Shown here: one piece after another, positions 11,033 to 21,017 of the stretch
How the letters are laid out: each line of letters begins with the position of its first letter
Numbering within the stretch: position 1 is the stretch's first letter
Origin: Angiostrongylus vasorum
Lineage: Eukaryota > Nematoda > Chromadorea > Rhabditida > Metastrongylidae
Assembly: GCA_018806985.1 (NCBI GenBank)
Contig: JADANN010000401.1
Location: forward strand, 1,178,001 to 1,242,000
Reading direction: 5' to 3'
Length of the DNA stretch: 64,000 bases
Program-made: the position numbers and the translations under genes
The notes under the pieces: generated by a model
Told to the model about the DNA's origin: nothing
The model's input: the letters and a program-made list of their open reading frames with translations, nothing else
The model's database searches: none

Positions 11033-11988
11033 CACAAGATTGCTGAGATATTTGCAAAACTCCGGACCGCAGGTGCCTATGGTGGGGAACGAACGCGCTA
11101 TTGTCCTTTCCGGGGAGTAGCGCGTTCACCACCACACCATGCAGGGTCCTTCGTTTCGCCTGTCTCTCAGCTAGTTCTTATCGATCTCTGCCGTCAGCAA
11201 TCACCCGTCACCGGGACTGATCTGGGAGCCCATATCGGCATTAAACCCAGTTAAGCTGAGGCTGTAGTTGAATTCACAATATTTAGATTTTATTTTCTGC
11301 CTTTTATACTTTTTATGGCAGGTTATTGGTATGCGAAATACAACCACAAGATTGCTGAGATATTTGCAAAACTCCGGACCGCAGGTGCCTATGGTGGGGG
11401 AACGAACGCGCTATTGTCCTTTCCGGGGAGTAGCGCGTTCACCACCACACCATGCGGGTCCTTCGTTTCGCCTGTCTCTCAGCTAGTTCTTATCTCAGCT
11501 AGTGTGGTGGTGAACGCGCTACTCCCCGGAAAGGACAATAGCGCGCTCGTTCCCCACCATAGGCACCTGCGGTCCGGAGTTTTGCAAATATCTCAGCAAT
11601 CTTGTGGTTGTATTTCGCATACCAATAACCTGCCATAAAAAGTATAAAAGGCAGAAAATAAAATCTAAATATTGTGAATTCAACTACAGCCTCAGCTTAA
11701 CTGGGTTTAATGCCGATATGGGCTCCCCAGATCAGTCCCGGTGACGGGTGATTGCTGACGGCAGAGATCGATAAGAACTAGCTGAGAGACAGGCGAAACG
11801 AAGGACCCGCATGGTGTGGTGGTGAACGCGCTACTCCCCGGAAAGGACAATAGCGCGTTCGTTCCCCACCATAGGCACCTGCGGTCCGGAGTTTTGCAAA
11901 TATCTCAGCAATCTTGTGGTTGTATTTCGCATACCAATAACCTGCCATAAAAAGTATAAAAGGCAGAAAATAAAATCTAAATATTGTG
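11033..11988. mobile_element. Family C element, large palindrome
   Basis: Inverted repeat with arms at 11033-11450 and 11502-11920, each about 418 bp and nearly identical, with a 51-bp spacer and a 67-bp right-hand extension. Within each strand there is also head-to-tail repetition: CACAAG...GCTGAGATATT begins at 11033 and again at 11345, giving a 312-bp unit. An exact 12-bp duplication (GACACTTACAAT) flanks the whole structure, so it arrived in one insertion event. Each unit holds a long imperfect hairpin (GAACGCGCTATTGTCC against GGGGAGTAGCGCGTTC). No protein is encoded. Confidence 0.9.
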
Positions 11989-12000
11989 GACACTTACAAT
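11989..12000. repeat. Target-site duplication, right copy
   Basis: GACACTTACAAT, identical to 11021-11032. Confidence 0.9.
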
Positions 12001-12560
12001 GTTCAGTAGGAGTGGACAGCTTAGATCTTTGAAACCCCTCCCTTTTTTTGAGATCCAGGAGAAAATACATCGACTGTGGAGACAGATGAACGAAACAAGC
12101 AGTAGAGTGAACTCCAATAGAATTCAAGAGTTTTATTGAACACCAATACAACCTGTGGGCGCACCTGTTTGTGAATCACGTTAACCATCTGAATTTGCAG
12201 ATGGAAGCGAGAACTACGAAATGGGTGTCGCAGACGTCATCAAGTTCGAAAACAACCACCACTATGGACGACGTTAGTATGAAAGAGAAACGAATGAGAA
12301 TTGTGCTCGGACAGCACTACCAGTGAAGAAGGACCGTCCAAGTGTGCAACTTGAAAAATCGTTCCATAAAAACTATCTAACATACATAGCCATAGAAATA
12401 AGCGACAGGAAGAATGTCACACTGCCACACCGTTGATCACAGGATTACTTGGATGTAGTGGTTTCGCCAAGAATTTCAGAAGAATCCAACACATTTTTTT
12501 GCTCACTGGTAGTTTCACTGTGGGTTTCAGGAATTCTACACTGGAATTTCCGATCTTTCA
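12001..12560. other. DNA downstream of the family C insertion, possible RTE remainder
   Basis: This sequence should continue the RTE relic broken at 11020, but it is too decayed for recognition. No open frame of note. Confidence 0.35.
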
Positions 12561-12567
12561 TTAGTCG

Positions 12568-13255
12568 GAACTTTGGCTTCGTTAAGGCTTTGGGTGTTCT
12601 ATTGTAACTCAGTCAGTGTGTTGAACATCGTCAGTTGTTGTGTAGGATCGGCTTTTAATTGTACGTCATGATACCATTGAGAACTGGATGGTTTCTGTTT
12701 CATAAAAAGAGCAACTTTCACAAAGACAACTAATGAAACTATAGGATGAAGACTCAACTATCCAGACGTTTGAAGAGTGGTACTGAATTATAGAGGAGTA
12801 ATGTTTGTTGAAAGCTCCAATATAAGCCCATAGCCAGTATTTAGCTTCTGTAATATCATCTACGTCAGTGAAAAATAATGGCGGGCTTTTTTATACGGTA
12901 ATTTTGAAATGCTATGATTCGACTCAAATAGAAATTCAAAAAAGGGCAAAACAAACGATCTCTAGAACCGCTTTGTTCTTGACAACAACACGAAAGTCTA
13001 CTTGATCCGGTTGTCTGAAATTCTGAAGTGCTAGAACAACGAATTCAGTAAAGGTCTTTTCAGCAGCCACTTGTTTGTCGAACATTTTTCTCAGCAATTG
13101 GATTTCGATGAAGATAAAAAAATTTATAGTTGACTGGAGAGGTCTAGTAAGAACACCAGATAAGGTAGAAGTTGGTACCTTAAGAAGATCTGCAGCGTTA
13201 GTTGTATAACGTGTGGTTGAGAGTTGTCGCAAAACACAGTTGGATCCAATCAATT
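12568..13255 (-). repeat. Repeat U copy 2
   Basis: Second copy of the repeat at 1475-2105. The minus strand holds an open segment of about 105 codons (12936-13253) including STTRYTTNAADLLKVP and QVAAEKTFTEFVV, then shifts frame into the segment shared with copy 1. It carries a roughly 60-bp insert at about 12742-12801 absent from copy 1. PLE-2 begins within about 10 bp of its end. Confidence 0.75.
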
Positions 13256-13578
13256 CAAAAAAACCGGCTTTCTATAAACCTCGGCATGAATTGTTCATAT
13301 ATTTATTTATATTATCTTACAAACTGATCTTATTGAGCTTATGCAAGTTTGGTGCAAGTTTTCGTTGTCGTTGTTGTTGTTGACGTTGTTGGTCGACGGT
13401 TGACGTTTCGGCGATTACGGGCAGAACCGTGCTGTGACGAAACGAGTGGGACTGAGTGCGAGTTTTTTTGAGGTATTAAGAGATATGCCTTTAAGCCCTT
13501 TAAAATCATCGGTAATTTCACAGTTTAAAACCAATAGGCTAACATGTCACGTGTTATATTTGCTTATTCAAACAGAAG

Positions 13579-14720
13579 TTGGTATCACCTGATGTGTCAA
13601 CCAATCCATCATCACTCAACGTTAGACTCACCGTCAGCTGTGTAGGCGGGCCAATGGATGGAATAACCTGGTTTCTAAGCCTAATACTAACCCAATTGCT
13701 CAAACATATTCCAGCTCACCTCGCGAACACCCAAATGTTCCTAGAACGTCTACGTAACGCGTTTTCTAACAATGCGTGCGTGATGGAGTCATTCGGTGTT
13801 TCCGCGCTTTACATAAGCGTATCAAATGACTCCGCAATGCAAGGCATCTTCGAACTTCTTGTTGAACATGAAGGAAGAATAAATATGCATGGCTTGTCCA
13901 TAAGGCAGCTTATGGCTTCCTTAAAGGAGTGCCTAACCTGCTCGATTTATAGATGGTCTGGGAAATATTTCGCGCAAATAACGGGGCTGGCAAAGGGAAG
14001 GGACTGGCGCCAAGCCTTTCCATTGCGTATATGACTAAAATAGAAGTACCCGTTCTCGTTCACCGGCCGCTACTCGACTGCAGATATATAGACAATTGCT
14101 TTATCATCTTCTCTACATAGGAGGAGATGGACAAGTGTTTGAATTATTGAAGGTGCAGTCTGAGTACGTTAAATTCACCCGGACGAAACCGAAAGAAAAC
14201 TGGCCTCCATTTCTTAACGTTCAAATCAACTTATCAAGTAGCGGTTACATTACAAAGTGGGACTAAAGAAAGAATCGCGCGACTTGGCTCAGCAAATAGC
14301 CATCTCCAATGGCTACGAAACAGTAACCCCACAAAATAAGTTCAGAAGGAGAGCGACGCCCTCAAAATGAAAGGTTTGTTCGAAACAAAATCCCATTTAT
14401 CTTGCCCTTAATTAGCGACGGAATAAGTATAGCGATAAAGCGGTGCTTAAGAAGAGCAGATCTAGAGGAATCGATAGCGACAATTGAAATACCACCGAAT
14501 ACTCTTCGACGTCAGTTAGTTCGCAACCGCCTATATGACTGTCTATGTGAAGCACCAAATTGCGTAATTTGCCCTTATGGCAAAGACGGTGACTGCTTGA
14601 GTTCAGATACGATATACTTGACTTCTTGTAGTATTTGTGGAGATGAATATATTGGCGAAACGGGCAGACCACTACGTATCCGCATAAGAGAGCGTATAAG
14701 GGAGAAAAATTTTTTTTAGA
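13579..14720 (+). pseudogene. PLE-2 reverse transcriptase and GIY-YIG region, inactivated
   Basis: A 151-codon open segment (13579-14034) covers reverse-transcriptase blocks including HIPAHLANT and motif A. Motif A reads SFGVSALY: the catalytic Asp seen in PLE-1 is Gly (GGT at 13795-13797). Motif C reads YIDN (14085-14096), so its second Asp is Asn. Both changes, plus a frameshift after 14034, make the polymerase dead. A second open segment (14402-14719) has the Cys-rich lead-in CLCEAPNCVICPYG and the endonuclease signature CGDEYIGETGRP, then is cut by the SINE-A. The endonuclease continues after 15055 with many stops. Confidence 0.85.
14684..14693. repeat. Target-site duplication of nested SINE-A, left
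   Basis: ATAAGAGAGC, repeated at 15045-15054. Joining the flanks restores the expected RIRE-QLDGK order of the PLE endonuclease. Confidence 0.8.
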
Positions 14721-15044
14721 AAATGAAAAAAAATGACATAATATGTCCTTATCCCTTCTGTACGTAGGTTGGGGGGCACGTATGTGGCGCAGTGGTCGAA
14801 GGCGCCGTGCAACACACCTGGAATTGATCCCAGCACCCATAGCCCACTAAGTCTTCCACCTCTCCGCGGTAGGTAAATTGGTGCCAGACTTATCTGGGAG
14901 GATAGCAGCACTGGCACGATACAGCGGTAGGCCACCGCGACTCATTGTAAAGGTCAGATATGCATTCAGTCACCTCCAACGATGGTTAATGAAGTCGAAT
15001 GCATGGCGCATCCCTCAGGGATTGATCAACGCAGGAAGCTTTTT
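14694..15044 (+). mobile_element. SINE-A inserted in the PLE-2 endonuclease
   Basis: tRNA-derived short retroposon. The A box lies in TGGCGCAGTGGTCGAAGG (about 14784-14801), followed by a B-box-like GGAATTGATCCC. Next come the family core (GGTGCCAGACTTATCTGGG, ACGATACAGCGGTAGG) and tail (GATTGATCAACGC). About 75 bp of AT-rich sequence precedes the tRNA-like head, longer than in the 22100 copy, and may be a separate small insert. Confidence 0.85.
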
Positions 15045-15054
15045 ATAAGAGAGC
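15045..15054. repeat. Target-site duplication of nested SINE-A, right
   Basis: ATAAGAGAGC, identical to 14684-14693. Confidence 0.8.
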
Positions 15055-15483
15055 AACTAGATGGTAAACAAAAAGTAAGGCAAACATACGCCACTAGGGA
15101 CGCATAGGATACAAAAGCATAGTGGAGACGACTTTGATGTAAAAGTCGTTATCCTCGCGCGGGATTCCAAAACACCAATGCGCAAAATTCGCGAGGCTTT
15201 TTGGATAAATGCCAAGAATCCGAGAATGAATAGCAGGGAAACAGTGCCCAGAAATAACATATGATCTAGCCCCGTATCTCAGAATTGATATTTTATAAGG
15301 GATGGTGCAGTCACCAACCATATGGGCTTCTAAGCGGCTGTTCTTCCTCAGTGGAAGGCAGGTGAAAAACGGTGGGTTTTTTCGAGAAGCTGCTCATCGT
15401 GTAATCAACGTTCAGATTTTCTTCTTTCTCTTTGTGCTATTGAAGGGTTTGACCCGGTAAATTACGTATCATTGTACCCTTCC

Positions 15484-15521
15484 AGGCTCTGAAGAAGACG
15501 ATACTGCCGAAGCGTCAGCTT
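15484..15521 (+). ncRNA. Hammerhead ribozyme motif, PLE-2 3' end
   Basis: AGGCU, CUGAAGA, a stem II region, GAAGCGUC and AGCUU in the canonical order. Stem I (AGGCU/AGCUU) is intact. The A of GAAA has become G, and stem II is poorly paired, so activity is doubtful. Confidence 0.6.
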
Positions 15522-15645
15522 CGGTTGTGTTGTATGTGTGTTATTGTATGGAAGTGAACGTATCATGTGTAACAACCTCGCGATTGCTGAGAAAGAAAAC
15601 GACGAATTTATAATCTAATGCCAAGGTTAATAGAAAGTCGATCTT

Positions 15646-17350
15646 GGGAACTGTTAAAAGGTGCTCGTTTCTTAAGAGTTTTTAAAGATGATACATCAAT
15701 GTTCTGATGAAGTTAAAGCTCATTTCCAAAAAATCACTTATGCTCTTTTTGTTTAAACAACGCCTTCTTCACGTTCCACTGCGATGGATGTGTTTGATGG
15801 AAGACCATAAACGCAAAATCAGTGAATGATAGATGGTCTTCGTGACAGCAATCAATCTAAAGTCATTTGAATAGAACGAGACATCGAAAAGAAAAATAAA
15901 CTGTTGGCGGTTGTAAGGACCGCGCCACTCGTAGCCCGTGCGTCACTATCGGCTATAGACTGTTTGGGCGTCGTGTCTTGAGGGGTTCCAGGGTTTATGA
16001 ATCCCGCGCTAAAGCAGCTTGGGCAGCCAGTGACAAACTGCTTCGTTGCGCAGACACTTTCTTCGTGCGTTGACCTCGTTCACATCTATCGATTCCGTAT
16101 CAATACGCACACACTCTCACTCCGATTATACTGGGCAATAATCGTCAACTTTTTCGACTTTCTGTTACCTTTTCCGACTTATCGATGTGTCTTCATTGTT
16201 TCCTTCCTGACCAGTCGACGATGATATTTTGCAGCATCGATCCGTCGTTACCCGATCTGTACCCTCTTTTTTTCCCTGTTAGTGCTCGTTCTGAGTCGTT
16301 GACGTCACTTATCAAACGAGTTCTTCTTTCGACGTATAGCTGTCGTCTCGGGCAACCGGCTTCACGTCGACGACGACAGCGACCGCGATGACCATCGTTT
16401 TCCACCTCACTGTCCTCTTCAACGCTCTCACTCCGGTTGGATCACGATTTTAGGGTTGCTGGGCACTCCTGTGTTCGTTGTAGGCTCCAACTCTGCTTTT
16501 AGTCTTCTTGATCCTTTACCTTCATTTTTCGTCACCTCAGCTTTTCCCCCATTTGTCGACATTTTTTACTCAAAGTATAAATCGTTCACTCTCATTTTAA
16601 GTAAAGCAAAAAAAGAAATTGTGGTCCATTTATCACCATTCTTTTTCGCTAGTAATAGTAAGAATACATCAATTCCAAGCGGAGCCGTAGCTTTGAAGTT
16701 TTCCTCTACGCGACGACATTCTTCAGGCTTCAATGAATCAGAAATTAACAGTACTGAAAATTAGTATAGGACCACAGTAGACAACAATACCGTCATCAAA
16801 ATTATACTTAAATAACCATAATCTAGCTCGAATTACTTTCTACGCAAGGCAATTGACGAAAAATCCGTAAATGAATCATACTGGCGCTTGTATTTCGAAA
16901 TTGCCTTTGTCGTTACTGTAGAAATAGCGTTACAAAAACATCCTAAATTCTGTAGCAATACTATCTTACTGTAGTTACTCATGACCTTATAGTAATGGAA
17001 CTCACATATTGTTTCTATTCAGTGTGTTTTCAGGTTCACTAGTGTTTAATCGAAAACTATTATGCATTTAACATCTCCGAAATCCAGTCCTGTGGTGGTC
17101 TGATCGTTGTCAAAACGTACAACTCGTAAATAACTTGACAATGCGCGGTCTTCATACTTATCGATTTTTTCTATGGAAGTAAAAAAGCATGGTGGCTTAG
17201 TACATAGTACTTATTTCCTGTTATTGTAGTGATATTTGTGCCGTTATTCTCCTTCAAAAACTCATCACTATTCAATAGCTTATCGATTTTTTTTGAAGCC
17301 ATTACAGATAAGCTGTGAAGAAAAAGTTAATAGTACACTTGATACTTGAC
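15646..17350. other. Intergenic stretch with relatively GC-rich island
   Basis: 15905-16450 is richer in GC and has open frames on both strands, including a minus-strand 70-codon frame (16193-16405) with an Arg-rich cluster. No splice or promoter evidence favours one of them. The rest is AT-rich and empty. Confidence 0.35.
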
Positions 17351-17730
17351 ACTTGAATGGCCCGTCCTCACTGGTTGTGCGGCTCCCAGCATAACCTCCA
17401 TATTCCGGGGATTTGCTGGTTAAGCCATTGTGGTTCCCTGGAATCCCGAGGTCGGCCTGGTCAAAGTCTGCCCAAGCTCTTCACCACCATCAGCAGTTGC
17501 AGCCCTTGTGGATCAGAGGGATATTTGCCACCATGCGACATTGATAGCAGGACGGTGGTGGATCCTGTTATTGGTTTACTCTTAGCTAGACTTCCTTATG
17601 GAAACGTCGGACTTCTTCTCAGCTTAGGAGACCTTGCCAGGGGATAAAGCTCCCCCCCGGGACATCGCAGCCCGACGCCCTGGAACACCTCCTAGCCACG
17701 ATGAGGCGATAAACCGTTGGGAGGAGTAAT
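17345..17730 (-). mobile_element. Family D retroposon copy 1
   Basis: Sense is minus. The 3' end GACGGGCCATTCAAG runs into a short tandem tail of TCAAGTG/TCAAGTA units (plus strand 17338-17356). The 5' end near 17727 reads CTCCCAACGGTTTATCGCC. Three other long copies in the window share the roughly 370-bp body. Microsatellite-like 3' tails are typical of RTE-mobilised non-LTR elements; that RTE drives this family is inference. Confidence 0.75.
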
Positions 17731-17789
17731 ACAAGGAGACAAAAAGAATACAAGGTCGTGGTATAAATACGCTGTGGAAAGTGAAACAC

Positions 17790-18075
17790 TACTTCTCGGC
17801 TAAAGATACAGAGCAGAACTTTCCTGAACACCCTGCAATACACATGGGATCGATTCCTGTGCCCACGGCCCACCAAGCCTTCCATCCTTCCGGGGTCGGC
17901 AAATCGGTACAGACTTGTCTGGGAGGATTGCGGCCCTGGCTCGATACATCGGTAGGCCACCGCGAGTCATTCTAAAGGCCAGATATGCATTCGATCACCT
18001 CCAAACGATGCTTGATGAAGTCAAATGCATGGGGCATCCCTAAAGGATTGATCAGCGCTGAGAACTTTGTTCTTT
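17790..18075 (+). mobile_element. SINE-A copy
   Basis: Follows family D by about 60 bp. A B-box-like GGGATCGATTCC is kept, then GGTACAGACTTGTCTGGGAGG, CTCGATACATCGGTAGGCC and the tail GGATTGATCAGCGC. The A-box part is replaced by AT-rich sequence. Confidence 0.8.
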
Positions 18076-18890
18076 TATCCTTTTTATGACCTTATTAGAT
18101 TACTTATTCAAAAGAAATGCACCCAAGAAACTTATGTAAGGGTTTAAGCTCTCGAATCCATGACTGTCCCTCCCAGTACCATCGTCGGTGCTCTTGTGAG
18201 AAAAATATAATCGCGAACATTGTGACCGCGAGAAAAAAATTGTGGCTGAGTCCCAGATCTGGTTCTATAGATGGCGGACAGGCCATGCAGGCTAGTTGTT
18301 GCGTATCTGGGAACATTGCATTCGAATCGTGAAAACACAGTGTCAGATACTCGGCTTCAATTTTTTTCCTCTGGGTTATTTTTTTCATTTTCATTAGAAC
18401 TATTCTATACCTAATCAGTCCAGTATTGTGTTTTACTGATTATGGAAGACTATGTAGTTAAAGAATATACGTACCGGGCACAGATTTTGAATTTGCACAC
18501 AACTTCCGAATTGGTTATACTCGTCAATTCGTCAGTTGTTCCTTTCTTCCGATACTATAATGCCTCATTCTCATTGTCCCTTAACGAACTGCAATGATGC
18601 ACAATGAAGGTTCATCTTCCTAATCAGAAACACTCATTCGCGCTGTCTAAACATCTAAAGACGCTCTATCGTACAGTTCGTCAAAGAGTAGTCACCCAAG
18701 ACCAAGAATCAGCACTGTCTTGGAGAAGAGATGCTCGTGCTGTTGTGCTGATAACTTAAAAATGCGCAGTTAGAGCTGCCTCGGAAGTCCAGGAAAGAAA
18801 TCTTTACCCAGCTACGAAATAAGACCAGTAAGATGGAAGGTTGGCTTTGGGTCATACGCTTTCTACCTAAACTAGGACCCATCCAAATAT
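18076..18890. other. Intergenic stretch
   Basis: Open frames of 60-96 codons occur on both strands at 18104-18394 but shadow each other and lack splice signals. Nothing else recognised. Confidence 0.35.
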
Positions 18891-18894
18891 TTAA

Positions 18895-19285
18895 CGGAGC
18901 GTGCAGCGCACTGGTAGTGGACTCGTTCATTTCGCGGGTTTCCCAACCTTTGCACATGCCGGTTCGATGTCGCCCCAGGCCAACCAAGCCTCTCAACCCG
19001 CCGTGATGTGAAATTGGTGCCAGACATTTTTTGGAAAAGCTCAGTTTCTGCAGTCCATGAGGGAACGCACCGGCACAGATGTCTCAGGATTCAAGAGAGC
19101 ATTGACTCGCCCCAGTATTCTACGATATTCGTGTCAAAAGCGAAAAAAAAGCCCCCAAGGAGCAACAACACTGGAAAAGTTCAAAAGCCTTCGTGGATGT
19201 GAGGAAACAAATCGAAAGCTAGGATTTTTGGGATCTCCATAGTGTAATACATTTAATGCATCCATGTGATGTCGGGTCATATAAC
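18895..19285 (+). mobile_element. SINE-B copy
   Basis: tRNA-like head (GTGCAGCGCACTGGTAGTGGA; B box CCGGTTCGATGTC). A body shared with SINE-A over CCAAGCCTCTC...AATTGGTGCCAGAC follows, and then the SINE-B-specific tail (CGTGGATGTGAGGAAAC, GGGATCTCCATAGTG, ATGTGATGTCGGGTCAT). Confidence 0.75.
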
Positions 19286-19740
19286 AATGAAAGCGGACTT
19301 CTAAGCATTCATTTGCCTTAGCGATTTTAAATGACCTTCATATTTTTTCTCTCGCTTTCAAATAAAACGTCGCTAATATATCCATAATGCATTTTACCAT
19401 CATGAGTTTGTTTCTTCTAATAACACTAAAGAATAAAATTTACCACGGCCCATATGTGAAGAATCATCTTCAAATTTTTGTTGTTATTATGAGTTTATGT
19501 AAACATGAAGGTGAAGCACGAGTACACAAGTAGAATCCCTTTCAGGAAGCCTAGTGAGAATGATTCAATAGACATCCCTTCAATAAATCCTTCAAGCTTT
19601 CCCACTATAATGATCATAATAATCTTTGATAGTAATCGGTCTGTTGTGTGTATTCGTATTGAACAGAACTTGTTGTCCTTACTGCCAGTGGCTGGTCCAG
19701 AGCTTAGTGGACCCATCGTTATGCTTAGTTTTCTTCTCAT
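19286..19740. other. Intergenic stretch
   Basis: AT-rich. Overlapping frames of 81-97 codons on opposite strands (19495-19798) run into the foldback element and are not credible genes. Confidence 0.35.
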
Positions 19741-19747
19741 TCATTCG

Positions 19748-20062
19748 AAGAAGAAAATCAATATGCATTCTTTCATTTATAAGCTAACAGGAGGTTGACA
19801 GGCAACTTTATTCGACTATGGTTTCCACGTTTTCGCCCCCTCTGACCAATGATTGTTGAATTTATTTGTTGCCTTTATTAATCGAAATAATTACAAAGCA
19901 AACGACTGTGGGCCATCGACTTGGGTCATCGGCCCTGATGAGGACAAAGATGGCGAAACCTTAGTAGAATAAAGATGTCTATCAACCTCCTGCCGGCTTA
20001 TCAATGAAAAGAAACATATTCATTAGTCATACCAAGGCTATAAGAAAGTCAGTTTTAAAGAA
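19748..20062. mobile_element. PLE-end foldback element (type B), copy 1
   Basis: The left arm (minus: GCATTCTTTCATTTATAAGC, then TTTATTCGACTATGG) and right arm (plus: CTGATGAGG...GGCGAAACCTTAGTAGAATAAAG, then CAACCTCCTGCCGGCTTATC) are inverted copies of a PLE-type terminus around a centre of about 100 bp. The right arm keeps the hammerhead CUGAUGA and GAAA boxes. No reverse-transcriptase or endonuclease sequence lies between the arms. Confidence 0.75.
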
Positions 20063-20099
20063 TCAATACTTCTTTGCAGATTTTATTTCTTCATATTCA

Positions 20100-21017
20100 A
20101 TGCGGTTAGTAATTGTTTCTTTACTGGTGGTACACTGCTCAGCTGTTAATGATCTCTACATATTAATTGATGAAATTAGCCTTTACAACTGCAGAGGAGG
20201 TTAGTGAGTGTGCAGTCGTTGATTTCGTTTGTCCATGGATTTAATTACTCCTTGTTTAAGTTTTTATTACAAACAAGTAAACGACAAAATGTTCAAAATT
20301 GATCACCTCCGTGCTTTCATCTCAATTCGCTGCATCGTAGGCATGAATGAATGCATGTTCAGTTCGTACCTGTTAGGTTCTACTACTCTATCGAATCACT
20401 GTTTTCATCTACTCAAAAGAACACGAATTTTTTTCTAATTTTTTCTTTCTAACACGAAGAATGGATGCTTGTTTAGTCCGCGGTCAGGGATTGAACCAAC
20501 GACCTTTTTGCATTTCATGTTACTTCAAACCAGTGTTCTAAGCCTAAGCCTGACATTAAGTGTAATAATTGTTCTGTGTACATGCATACACTTAACTCTT
20601 TTGTTTTAAAGCATTTATTCTGTCTTGGGTAACACTTAATATTAATTTTTTTTCACAGTTATTATTCATGTACAGAGTGGATGACTTTCTGTGATGAAAT
20701 ATTCACCAACTCTCGATATTTTCAGTAAGAAACGAAATCAAGATTGACGAAGAAGACGTGAATATCGTGAACGAAAAAGGAAATAAGGTAACCGGCAGGT
20801 TGACCTCTCCGTTTTCCGCATGAGTTGTCACCCTTCCTCTTCATTGAGTAGCCTTAAGATGCCTAACTGGCCTTCTTTGATCTTTAGGTGTACTATATTC
20901 ACGCTCCTGGTAACTATTCACTTCATTTCAAGAGGATTAAAGTCGAACGAGATTTTGGATTTCTTGCTGGAGAGATCGGAGTTACCTTACAAGTGCCAAT
21001 CATTGAAGGTCCTGCAG
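20100..21017 (+). CDS. Secreted protein, first three exons (partial gene)
   Basis: Three exons with compatible phases: 20100-20199, 20726-20787 and 20888-21017. Introns start GTTAGT and GTAACC and end TTTTCAG and TCTTTAG. The product begins MRLVIVSLLVVHCSA, a clear signal peptide. A mature part follows with LYILIDEISLYNC, an acidic segment EIKIDEEDVNIV, and GNYSLHFKRIKVERDFGFLAGE with alternating hydrophobic residues typical of beta strands. The third exon ends in phase 1 before GTGAGA, so at least one more exon is needed. Downstream candidates at 23942-25117 and 25485-25704 do not match that phase directly. The family was not recognised; a secreted beta-rich lipid-binding (ML-like) fold is only a guess. 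A TTTGCAG at 20073-20079 could be a trans-splice acceptor. Confidence 0.6.

Larger units (their letters stand above)
13262..15645 (+). mobile_element. PLE-2, Penelope-like element with nested SINE-A
   Basis: The left side (13262-13425) is a short inverted terminal piece (ACCTCGGC, then GACGTTTCGGCG). The coding body starts near 13490 with sequence parallel to PLE-1, and the 3' end with a hammerhead is at 15484-15521. The outer terminus is AATGCCAAGGTTAATAGAAAG, at about 15640. A SINE-A with a 10-bp duplication splits the endonuclease region. Confidence 0.8.

Noticed and set aside
11033..11988. CRISPR-like or satellite array because of repeated units
   Set aside because: Only two direct units and inverted halves, bounded by a target-site duplication; it is a transposed element in a eukaryote.
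16193..16405. Minus-strand frame with RRRR and CPRRQLYV, recalling a TGF-beta ligand start
   Set aside because: The residues after LYV do not follow the family, other cysteines are absent and the frame ends; probably chance.
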